From the NCBI RefSeq assembly GCF_964355755.1, contig NC_092672.1, positions 13,946,501 to 14,010,500 on the forward strand: a DNA stretch of 64,000 nucleotides, written 5' to 3'. Numbering within the stretch: position 1 is the first letter of the stretch; every line of letters begins with the position of its first letter. The translations under genes and the position numbers were made by a program. Below are positions 26,501-39,200 of the stretch, piece after piece. Under the pieces are notes generated by a model that saw only the letters and a program-made list of their open reading frames with translations, made no database searches and had not been told where the DNA came from. The DNA comes from Antedon mediterranea. Its lineage: Eukaryota; Echinodermata; Crinoidea; Comatulida; Antedonidae.

Positions 26501-27245
26501 AAAGAAGAACCAAAGAAAAAAAATCAAATAAAAATAACTTATTGAAATTAAGATTCAATTGTTTTCTCTTTTTTTTTAAATTTTTTTTATATATATTATT
26601 TTTTACCCTTTGAAAACAACGAATAGATTTCAACATTTGGAAGCACATTATTATTGGATGAATGGACATTTTATCTAACCCCCTTAGTTATAAATTTAAA
26701 TGGGAGATGCATATGTTAATAGGGATGTATGCTGTTGAATACACAGCTTGAAAAGGTATGCCTTTTTAACCCAGTCAGCAATTAAGTACATGAATACATT
26801 AGATTAATCCTACGACAAGATTTACAAGGCACTGAGTTAAGAGAGCTTCAAGTTAATTTGAGTTGTCTGATGATGACATTAACACATCAATTCCAAATGG
26901 CTATCAATCACTGCTGGCCACCTTCATTTCCAACAAACTGTGTCAAACTCAACTTTCTATATCAAATTTTCTCCAAATATATTGGTAACTATACAGAAAT
27001 GCAATTTATTGAAATTTTCCCGGAATTAATGTGTAATTTGTAATCATTGTTAAAGAAAATCAACTGGATGGTGGAGGTACTGACACATTTAATAAAACAT
27101 CCATGATTTTGTAAATTTTTATATTGCTTACATTTTCATACATAAAATCTGTCGATCAATAGTACCTTTTTTTTTATCGACAATTCAATTTAAAATAGCA
27201 TTTATGAAACATAAACCAGGTTGACAAGAAAAACAAATGATTTTC
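23554..27245. other. Convergent intergenic region with both 3' UTRs
   Basis: AT-rich DNA between the anoctamin stop (23553) and the vigilin stop (27246, minus strand). The first AATAAA after the anoctamin stop is at 23831-23836. On the minus strand an AATAAA lies at 27005-27010, a plausible vigilin polyadenylation signal. I see no gene, tRNA or structured repeat. The short open frames look random. Confidence 0.5.
23831..23836 (+). other. Candidate polyadenylation signal of the anoctamin gene
   Basis: First AATAAA hexamer downstream of the stop codon, about 280 bases after it. The region is AT-rich, so the hexamer could be chance. Another lies near 25252. Confidence 0.3.
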
Positions 27246-30200
27246 TTAATGTTTCTTGGTCGGTCCCCAGTGAGCATGTCTCGGCGGAGTTGGTACAGAT
27301 GCAGCTCCAATGGATGGAAAAGCTTCTGTATCTTGGGTGTTTGGAGGTGCTTGATTCCATGGAGCTCCTGTCACAATATACCCAGCATTTGGCGGTTCGG
27401 TCTTATTGTGTTGCTTCTCCTTACGACTCGGAGCTTGTGTATACTGAGACATCATCTCAGAATCGTTAATATCTTGTAGCTGCAATACAAAAATCTTAAA
27501 TTAAAACTCTCAGTGAATTGTGAACAGATTATTATAAAGCCATTGATATTATTCTTATTCATATTATATATATGATAAAAAATTAATGATGATGAAGGGC
27601 TAGTGTTGCCCGAAAGCAATGCTAATTTATCTGGCTGTTTTACTTTATTGTTTTTGATTCTGCTTTTCACAGCATTGTCATTTTGTATCTCCATTGAGAT
27701 TCAGCCACTGATACCCACAGCATTGTCATTTTTCAGTAATTTGCCTTTTGATTTATAAAATTAATGAATATAATTGTGTAAAAATAGTTTAATAGATGAA
27801 TTGTTCAATAGTTTATATTTTTTTATTTTAATAAATGCAATACACTAGCATACGGAAAATAATTTCCAATTATATTGAACAAATTAAATGCTGAAAGAAT
27901 TATTATTATTATTATAACATTTTCTAAAATGATATTAAATAGAAAAAGATATACTAACATATTCTTCTTCTCTATTCTGCAATTCATCTTTGCAGTCATA
28001 AACATCATCCTCCATTCCAGTGACAGTGACGATGTCTGGATCAGGATCGGTGTTACGTGGAAAGCGGATGTCAACTTTGTAGTCGTCCATCACCTTGCGT
28101 ATTGCACGTCCCCTTCCTCCAATAAGACGACTGTGAATACGATGATCAATCTTTACCTCAATGGTCACCTGATCTTCCTATTAAATAAAAATAAATAGAT
28201 TAAACATTGATTTTTAGTCATTTTAAATCATTTCCATTACATTATTAAATTACTCAATATAAGAATATACAAAATAATTACTGTATATTTAACTTCAATG
28301 AGTTTAGAGTACTACTTTATAAAATGATCACACTTGAACTCCACATTAAAAAAGGCTACCACCTCCCTCACTTAGCCAGATGCATACTTTTATACATTCA
28401 TATACATACAAGGGCACATGTATAGAACTGCTGTGTAATCCTTCCACCTACAAGCATTCATTTTAGACATGAATTTCATGCATAGCATTTATGATCAATG
28501 AGGAAACAGTTGAACCAGGTATGAAGGTATGGTTTTAAATGTAAACTCGACCAAAAACCCATTGACTTCCCTCAATTTAACATTTTTTCCTTTTTTCAGG
28601 TAAATAATTTTGTTTCTATCGAATTTCTGGTCAAAGTGAGTAGCTATTATGTGGCAATAAAATGGCATACTCAACTAAAACATTTTTTTAAATATTTTAA
28701 ACAATGTGGCTTACCAACTCTTGGACAAGTTCAAGAATAGCATCTTTAGCTGCATTTGCTTTTGATTCATATCCAGTTATTTTAATGCAGTCTTGTTCTG
28801 TATCATCTCGTTCTGGGAACTGAATGTTGACGTCATGATCTTGTCTAATTTTAGTGATAACGGCTCCTCTGCGTCCAATGATCTTAGGATGATGTTTTGG
28901 ATCAACATTCACAGTCACTTCAAAGTTTCTCAACATCTAATAAATTATTTTTATTTTATAAATCTTCTTCATATACAGTTTGGCAATTAAAAGTAAAATA
29001 ACTAAAGCACTGTCTACACTATAACACATAAAAATGTGATATACCAAATAATATGGTAGTGATATGACCTCATTGGTCCATATATGGTTACATCAAGTTT
29101 TTTTGTCACATCAAGTTTTTTGTCACATTAAGTTTGATAGTGTAGACAGAGCTTTACGGAATGTACTAAAATACATATTATTTTAAACCAATGCAGTAAA
29201 ACTGTTCCCTAATAATATAAATTAATTTAACAGAGAATTGTATACTGCAACTGAATGTTATGTCTAAAGTTTCTAATATGTATTTGTATCTTCTTTTTAA
29301 CTGTAGTGTACATGTTGTTTTGTTTCCCCTGCAACAGCTTGGTCCTCCAAGCTGTGACCTGGAAGTTAGGTAACATTCTTATATCTAATCGAAGAAATAT
29401 ATAAGAATGATGATGATTTTGATGGTTTGAAGACAGTAGACTGAAATAACAATTTCTAACTACTTCTATGAATGGATGACTAGCCGGTGACAATAACGCT
29501 AGTTGGTCATACCCAGTACCGTTTTGATTTTACGATCATTCGGGAAACCACCTCACGACAAATATATAAGAATGGTGATGATTTTGATGGTTTGAAGACA
29601 GTAGACTGAAATAACAATGTACTTACTCTATCTTCTTTTTCTTCATCCAGTTCCTTAACACGATCAATGAGTGCTTGTTTAGCTTCTTGTACATTGTTTG
29701 GAGGGCCAGTCAGTTTTACTATGTTACATTGTTGATTGGCAGGAGGTATAGCAATATTCACCTGCAGAACACACATTAGACGAAACAAAAAACATTTCAA
29801 TCAATTAAAAAATACTTAAAGATGTATTGTCCATTGAAACACAAAAAATGAAGGTCAAAATATTCTAAATTTAAATTGGCCATATCAAAGTAATATTAAA
29901 GTTATTCACTTCAAGATGAAAATTCGAGCCAAAAACAACAAGTTTACGTAATTAATAGGTAAATTAATTTGATTACATTTCGTCTGGAAATCCATATCGA
30001 GCGAAAGTAAACAAAGATTTTAAACCACAAATATGCATTATGCATGATGCTAATTAGGATTGTTTACAACTCGTCACGGTTGAGAAGGTGTTTTTTATGA
30101 TTATGCATACAGGGTAGCCAAACAAGCGCGTTGCACTATGAAATGTTTTGATTGAAAACTTTGACTGGAAGTCAAAGTTATTTTTTGAACAAAAAAATGT

Positions 30201-33200
30201 CTATATTTTAGTTAAATGATTTTTCGGCTAATTTTTGGTGAAACTATTATGATACTTCAAAATGACCCATTTTTTTTCAAAATCTTTTATTTTTTTATTT
30301 TTTTTGGAATTAATCAAAGGGACTAGATAACAACTTTTACAGGAAAGGTGTAAATATAAATGCTACAAATAGTTGAAACAATTTAATAAATGCAATCATT
30401 GAAGTTGAAATGATATGATTGTTAAAAAGGATCAATGGAATGGTTCACAAATTATGTCAACACAGTTTGTGAACAAAATGTACGGGCTGATAATTCTTGC
30501 TTTCCACACGAAGAACCCGAACTTTTCAGGCTCAGCTGAGCATGGCCGACTTTGGGTTGCAACACCTCACTAAACATGTCCAAACCAAGAAAGATCACCT
30601 AAAAATCTGTATCAGCAATCTGACTCGTTCATTTTTTTTTTCTACTTTTAATTCTAAACTTTAATTTAAAAGCTAAACGCAACTGAACATCGACTGGAAA
30701 ACAGGCTTTAATGATGAGCGAGTAATATTACAAATTGAATAAAAAAAAATGTGGATGCAGTTAACTAAAATTGTACGTTTTACATTATGAACTTAATGTT
30801 TTACAGACAATTTTTACTTTTTGGAAGCATTTGATTGTATAAATGTAAATGTCTTACATCAAATTGTTGCATCATTCGTTTCACACCGCTTCCTTTCTGT
30901 CCAATGATGAATCGATGGTAATCATATGGCACATCAACCTCTTCAACAATGGGAACAAGAGCCTACAATACAACAATAGTTGTTTTGTCAATCATTATAA
31001 TTCAATCAAGTAATCATTACAGGAACAATTAACATGGATGTATTCAATGTGAATTATTTACCTAAAAACTGTATTTTAAAGCAAGAAATAGTCAAATTGT
31101 CTGTTTAAACATTTATTTTGTCTTTTTATCATTATCATCATTATTTTTTTTTTTCTAATAACTTTATTACAAATGCAACCTGGCCTATTCAAAACACATT
31201 TTTGGAGTTTTATTAGTTAAAATATCTATATACCTCCTAACTAATGTTATATTTTTTTATCCAACAATAATTATCTGAAACTATATAATGTATTGACTGA
31301 AATGTAAATTGTGACAGTTATATTCAAATATTGCATCATCAAAAGGAAATTCTTATCAAATACATAATTGTTCAGTGGATCAAATTTCTTAGAAATGTGT
31401 ATGTATTGAAAAACAACTAGTTCTTACAAGTAGTGCATCTTTTGCACTTTCACAATTCTCTTTTGTTCCAGTAATGAAGATGATGTCGCTCTTTTTAGGT
31501 TTGTCTTCCTCACTTGTTTCACTACTAGCATCTCCATTCACCTGTGGTTCTTCAGTTGTTGAACCATTTGCTAAAACAATCAACAATGAGCTTTGTTATT
31601 GAGTGCATGAATCACATTTGTCTACACTATCAAACTTTGTGAGAAAAAAAATGTGATGTGCCCATATATGGATATGATGATGTCATATCACTACCACATT
31701 TGGGAATATCACTACCATTTTTGGCAAACTGGTAGACAGAGCTTTAATGGTGAACATACATTTTGAAAATGTTGAAAGTAATAAAGTAAACTTCAGTTTG
31801 TATCTGAGCCATATTAATGTCGCATAATAGTTATTCACTTGGATAAAAAAAAATATTTACCTGAAACCTGGGTTTTTGGTTTAACCAGGGAAGAGGAAAT
31901 GTTCACTCTTTCCTAGTTGAACTTAACCATTTATTTTGGGTTTTTATAAGTAAAAACCATTAATATTTTTAAGGTTTTTTTTTTATACGTAAGTAACTTT
32001 ATTAAAACTGAAAAATGGCCTATCAAAGTCTTTTCTATAAACTGTTTGTATGTTCTTGAAGGACAATACATCTTTAAAGTGCATACAAAATTATTATTAA
32101 CATCTCAAAGCAAAGACAAACATGTCATTAAATTAATAAGAGAATTAGTTTGTTAAATGTGATAGTTGACAGTGAACAATGTGCACTTGAGGTTTACCTG
32201 TCGAATATGGACGGTCACCAATTAAATTTATAATAACCTCTGTGTTGTAATGTAGACAATATGGCATGGAATTATCAAATGTGGTCTAAAAACACCTTTT
32301 TGTTAGAATAAGGGAGTGAGTAGTTTAGAAAAGCAGCAGATAGAATAACATAATAATATAGTAACATTTTTGTAATATAGATTCTGTGATCTTACTTTCA
32401 GGATTTTGGATGCGATCTGGGAATTTGATGCCTACTTCGTATTTCGCAGTAACTGCTTGTACTCTGGAACCCTTGGATCCCATGACAGTACGGTGGTATC
32501 TCTGAGCAATGATGCACTCTATGGTAACTTGCGATTCCTATAGATAAAACAAAATAGCATTAATAACACCACTGCTTCTTTTTTTTAATATGAAATTATT
32601 ATCCAATCGAGTTCGAACAATACCATGAATGCCCCAGTGGTCTAATGGTTAGGACATCTGCATATCAAGCAGGCGGTCCAAGTTCGAGTCTCGGTTGGGG
32701 CGACTTTTTCTCATTCTAACAGATTTCCTCATCTTTATCGTTTCAAATTAATTAATTAAATTTCAGTATATCACCGGGCGGTTTAGAATTAATGTTCTTT
32801 GCCTCTTGTGTTTATATATATAAAAGTATCTCTTCGGAGATCCCGCCTCGTGAATAAAAATACTGAAAGATGAGGGCGTATCAATTTGATCTCTGTTGCG
32901 CATGCGTACAACTGAGGACTAGTGCTGTTCCGCCGTACCACGCCGAGAATGTTAAAGAGTCGTTATCCAATCGAGTTCGAACAATACCACGAAAGCCCCA
33001 GTGGTCTAATGGTTAGGACATCTGCATATCAAGCAGGCGGTCCGAGTTCGAGTCTCGGTTGGGGCGACTTTTTCTCATTCTCACAGATTTCCTCATCTTT
33101 ATCGTTTCAAATTAATTAATTAAATTTCAGTATATCACCGGGCGGTTTAGAATTAATGTTCTTTGCCTCTTGTGTTTAATATAATAATATAGATATATAT

Positions 33201-36200
33201 AATTATTCTTTTCTTACCAATTCTCCAACGATATTCTGGATGCGCATTTTTGCCCCTTCAACACAGTCTTTTGACCCCTTGATGCTCACTTTGTCGCTTT
33301 TTGAACCGTTACGAGGAAAGCTGATTTGAACATTTCCATACTCATCTCCAATCTCACGCAGAATTTGTCCACGTCGTGCTACAAAGTGTCGATGATATTT
33401 AGGGTCTACAGCAATTTCACCTTCCACAATGTTTTCCTAAAAAATCAGTAAAAACTAATAAGCCATTCTTTACAAATGCAATAATTACAACAACAAAAAC
33501 AATCAAACAAAACAGTTGAATGTTAACACACTGACAACTTGCTGAGGTCAATGTCAACAGAACAGTTCCACATTTATAAATTACCAATTGCTTACCAAGT
33601 CTTTGATCAGCATATCCAACTTTTCCTTAGCTTTCTTTACGGCATCCTTCTTGCCGATCAATTGAATAGTTTGCTGGTCTTCGTCCTTGGGAGATGGGAA
33701 TGCGATTCTTGCACCAGTTTCTTCGCGAACACTACGGATATTTACACCACCACGTCCAATCAAAAATTTGTGAAACTCTGGTTTTGCTTGTACCTCAGCA
33801 GTGAAACTGGATTCCTCCTGCATATAAAACACAACTTGATTACCATATTTACTTGAATAAACGCCTCAGTTTACTGTTCAGGGAGGAAGGCGTTTATTCG
33901 GAGGAGGCGTTTATTCGGAGGAGGCGTTTATTTGGAGGAGGCATTTTTTTTGGGTGTAATATTGTAAAATGCATAATCAAATACCCTCTAGATATGAAAA
34001 AATACAACACAATTAATACTATTGTGTATATCGGGTGGCAGGGCGTTTATTCAAGTTAACAAATACAATTTTTACTAAACAAAATTTTTACTAAACACAA
34101 TTTTTAGAGATTTGTTGGTTATTAGTAACCCCTGTAGCAATGAAAGTATTACAAAGGACAAAATTAAACTCCTTACCATGTCACTAGCAAGTTCCAAGAG
34201 ATGATCCTTGGCTTTTTCTACTTCCTCTTTTGGTCCTCTGATTGACACTTTATCACTTCCGGAACCTTCATTGGGAAAATGGATGTAAACTCCACCACAA
34301 TCATCCATGATTTGACGCACAAGACGTCCTTTAGCACCAATCAAAGACTGGTGATACTTAGATGGTATCTTCACATCTTCTTCTACAATATTCACCTGTC
34401 ACATTAAAAAGTAAACTGCTAAATCTATCTACACATCAAACATGCATAAAAAATAATCTACACTAATTCATTCATTCTAAGTAGAATCCCTTCTTTGGGA
34501 CACTTATTTTAAGGTGTCCCATTTATCAATTAATCCTATAAAGAATATGAATAGAGTACAATTACAGCTCTTTTAACTGCAAAACTAAAGAATAAACCAT
34601 GATGTACTTGAAATGTATTCAAAATATGCTATTTATCCTATTGCGTTATTAGTCTAGGAGTTTTAGGCTTTGAGGTAGAAATAAATATGCTAAAGCTGAA
34701 TTTGTCAGGATAATTCCCAAATGTGGTGCGGAACAATTTACTAAAAGTCCCCGGGTTTCCCCGGTGTGCTAACCTGATTGGGCCATAGTTTACCATGGCT
34801 GCAAATCTTTAAAATAATTACCATATGTTGACAACCAGTAGGTGAGATTAAACAGATTATTTTAGCAGTAGATGATGTGGAAGATGCCAAACAGTAAAAA
34901 CACAATACACTTGCTTACCAAATCTTTTTGAATAACCAAGATCATTTCTTTTGCTTTCTCAGCATTCTGTTTTGTTCCAATAACCACTATAATATCACTA
35001 TCGCTATTCTCTGTTGGAATTTCTATTTTTGTTCCAGTCACATCTTTGATCTAAAATTTAAAAATCATATATTTCAAACTTCATCTTCATTTGAACCACT
35101 CACTATTAAAGAAGTCAATACTAATATAAAGTCAGATAAATTGAGAGATCAGATCAAAAACATATTTAGGGCTAATCTGTGCTCTTTTTAAAATACAGCC
35201 AAACTTCAACATTTGCAGAGCTCTCAAATTTAGATAAATCAACACATTTTGATATGGTTCACCACACCACAGAATCTAAGGCCCATGGACAGTAGTTACT
35301 CGGGCATGTGATGTATAAATCAACACATTTTGATATGGTTCACCACACCACAGAATCTAAGGCCCATGGACAGTAGTTACTCGGGCATGTGATGTATAAA
35401 TCAACACATTTTGATATGGTTCACCACACCACAGAATCTAAGGCCCATGGACAGTAGTTACTCGGGCATGTGATGTATATCAAAACAAGTTTTTTATGTC
35501 GTTAAATACATCAAATTGATGTTTAGGCTTACAACATGAGTCTGACAGACTGCCAGTAATACGCATGATGAATAAAGATGTGAAAATCATCATAGAATGA
35601 GATAAGAACAGAAAAATATGAAAGTCAAAGTAAACTAACCTTGTTAATGGTGTTTCCACCTTTACCAATGATGTTCTTGTGGAATTTCTTGTAAACTGGA
35701 ACATCAAGACGGTAATTCTTTGCAGCCTAAATCAAATTGAAAACAAAAGTTGGTTAATACTGATTAAAACATTACATGCACAAACACACATCTTAAAACA
35801 CTAAGGTAAATATATAAGAATGCAATACACCAAAAAAATGCATGCAAGTTAAAGCGCTGTCCACACTATCAAACTAGTCCGACAACAAAAATGTGATGTG
35901 CCCAAATATGGCAGTGATATGAAATCATCACGTCCATATGGGCACATCACATTTGTTGTCACATAAAGTTTGATAGTGTAGACAGAGCTTAAGGCATAAA
36001 CAAATTGTTCTTACATGATCAGCCACCATTTGTTGCAGGTACTTGTAGCATTTTTCAACGTCTTGTTTGGGTCCTCTCAATGACACAATGTCACTCTTTT
36101 CATTAGGGTTAGGGAATGTGATTTGAACATCTTTGAACAGATCACGTACACCTTTGATATTTTCACCTTTGGATCCAATGATAGCACGATGGTAACGATG

Positions 36201-39200
36201 GTCTATCAGGATATCCTTGCTTTTTTCATTTTCCTATGGATATGAATCAACAAAAAAACATGTATATAAAATATTATATAGCACATATTTGTTTGGACAA
36301 TTACGGGTCATTTGATAAAAGTTAAGTGCCCTATGAATGACTCTACATAGTGCGGTAAATTCCAATTTTTACAAGAAGTGTAGACAGCTTGACGCCTCAG
36401 CGAAAGCATAACAACAGTTCTTTGCACATGCTCCAGGGAAGCAAATTTTTTAACAAAAACAAAACAAAAAAATCTCCGATTGTTATTATTGCTCTGTCGA
36501 AAGTGATGATGAAATTACATGATGATGCAGATTAAAAAACACCAAAAAACAAATCAAATATGTGGTTAGTAGGCTATAGAGTTAGTCTTTAGATGTTATT
36601 AAAATAACAATTAGGTATCCTACTAGTCGACCTAGGATAGCCTACGTTTCAATCTGAATGAAATGATAAGAATCTACTTAGGTATTATATAAAACAAATA
36701 AGAATGTTTTTATATTTTATATTTGTGCTATGGTACAAATAATTTCACTTGTGAAATTATTTATAGCATTACACACATTAGTTGTACACCAACATATTTT
36801 TGTTTGCATAAACAATAAAGGTTGATGTACAGTAAGTGTTTAGACATACCATTCTATGAGCCATATCTAACAGTTCTTTCTTGGCCTGCTGAACGCCTTC
36901 AGGACTTCCTTCAATCCTAATTGTATTGCTCGGCTTTTCATCAGAAGGGATTAGAATAGAAACACCAGTAGCATTCTTAATACGATTCACTGAAACAAAA
37001 AAACACCAAAACTATTAATGCTGAAAACACACTTTTTTACACACAAACTTTGATTACAGTTGATGTACCAATGAAGTGTATCCAACACAAAGACTGTCTG
37101 GAATATAATATGTATTTAAACTCACTAAACACAAGCAGAAAATTAATGTTGGCAAATGTGGTGCTTATGATGAAATTTCATGGCTTAGATGTTAACTTTT
37201 ATAAGCAGTGAGCAAATGTTAAATTGAGTATACTTTATACATACCATTGACACCATTCTTTCCAATGATATGCTTGTGAAACTTCTGACTGATTTCAACG
37301 TTGGCAAAGTCAAATCGCAATTGGAGATCTTTTGAGATGTCATCTAAGGCTTTGCGTGCTTGCTCCACTTCTTCAGGTGGGCCCTCCACAATAATAGCAT
37401 CACGGCCATCTTGAAATTCAATGTGAACCTTAGGTAGATTCTGTGTAATTTCACGGATGTTCTTGCCTTTGCGTCCAATGATAAATCGATGAAGCCATGA
37501 TGGTGCATATACCTCTTCAATTATAACACTGTTAGCCTATACAAAAATATTAAATTTTAATTTATCTTGTAATAACAAGCCTGAAAAAGTGTGTAGTTGT
37601 AACTGAAAAAACATTATTACTATAACAGTTAGAATAATAGAAACACCATGACAACAAAAACATAGTCAAGTGTACATAAATTAAATATAATGTAATTAAT
37701 CTATAATTGTTTGAATATTGTTTTAAAATTTCTCTTGCTATACATTGCTCTAGACGCAATTTTTTTTCCAATCAGTTTAAGGCAGAAATCATAAATAATG
37801 CACAAGTAAAGAAAGCTGAACTATTTCATAAATGAACCCAACCTTTCGATCGAAAGACTTTGATCGTCTTCAGGACTGAGAATTCAGAAAGTGGGATTAT
37901 AAGTGAAATTGGGTGGAATTAGTGTGAAATCTAAAAAATAGCGAGGTTCACAATAGGTGGGATTGAAAGATAAGCTTTATATCAGCATATTGATTTGACT
38001 ATGAAAACCTTCAAACAATAGACATAAGATACAAATTTGGTTACAAACCTTTGCATAAACTTGTGTGATAGCAGGGCCAAGTTTGTCTTGTTCACCTCTT
38101 AAAGTGATGGTTTCTGAGGTATCATCTGAAGGTGGTAGTTCAACTGATACACCAGTGGAGGCTAGGATTTCTTGAATTGTGGATCCACGGGGGCCAATTA
38201 CATACTTATGCTGAGATTTGCGTACTTCAAGGGATACGGTCGTGGTCTTGCGTTTCTAATTGTACCAAGAAAAATTATATATACAATAGATTAAACATTC
38301 TATTTTATATTTTAACAAAACAGCCTAGAAATACAAAAACAAAAAAAAAAGCCTTATTTATATTAAAGTATCAAACAAAAATGTACCTTTTCTTCATAGA
38401 TTGATTTGATTTGATTGACCGCAGCCTTCACTCCATCTTTCTCTCCAGACACAGCAATTTCGTCTTTATGTATAGTTGGAGGAGGTACGTTAATCTTAGC
38501 GCCAGTTTGTTCCATCATTAACTTTAGGTTCTTGTTGTCGGCTCCGCAGATGAAAGGGTGAAAATGACAAGGAATTTGAAGGATTTCAAATGCAAGCTTA
38601 GCCTACAACACAAAATGCATAGTAAATTCAAAATTGTAAATTTAACTTGATAAATATGTTTTCTAACATTTATTGTACAGTGTTGTGTGTTTATTTGTAA
38701 ATCATTAATTAAAGCTTAGAATGTGTCTCTTACTTGTGCATCAGATATAAGTTGTATTTCATGGCAGGCTTTATCAATGCCTTCCTTCGTTCCTACAATC
38801 TTAATGTAGTCTGCATTTTCATCGGAGTTTGGAATATTGATCTTAGTAGCTGTAGCCAACTCAAGTTCCTTCAGTTTAGCACCACTACGACCAATGATGT
38901 AGCGATGATGGTCTTTTGGAATGCTCAACTGTGCACTTGCCTAAGTTTAAAAAAAATTATTTCAATAATAATGGTTTCTCGTATATATGTAATTGAAACT
39001 TGTATTTTAAGGACTAATTTATTCACATCAAAATGTTGAATCCTATCATGATACATAAAGTAATAAAGTTTTTATTATATAATAAATGGTATTTATTTAC
39101 TTAAATGCAAATGTTATTTTACCTGTGTTTGAAGCTTGGAGATAAGTTCTCTGCGTGCCTTACGAACAGCATCCGATTTACCAGTCACAACAATAGTCAT

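Larger units (their letters stand above)
32597..33180 (+). repeat. Two ~220-bp direct repeats, each with one tRNA-like gene
   Basis: A segment starting ATTATCCAATCGAGTTCGAA occurs at about 32599 and about 32965. Each continues through a tRNA-like sequence, TTTTTCTCATTCT, an ATTAATTAATTAAA block and GGGCGGTTTAGAATTAATG. The copies are about 364 bp apart and almost identical, so the duplication is recent. The 140 bp between them is unrelated. They lie in the vigilin intron between the exons at 32396-32537 and 33218-33436, on the opposite strand to vigilin. Confidence 0.85.

Noticed and set aside
27875-28198. Plus-strand frame of 107 codons
   Set aside because: Shadow of the vigilin KH exon at 27959-28177 on the minus strand.
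37835-37935. Penelope-like terminus (TTTCGATCGAAAGACTTTGA, TCTTCAGG)
   Set aside because: Only a short CTTCAGG/TTTCG signature, no coding end or partner, so not enough to call, although the 56290 copy is convincing.
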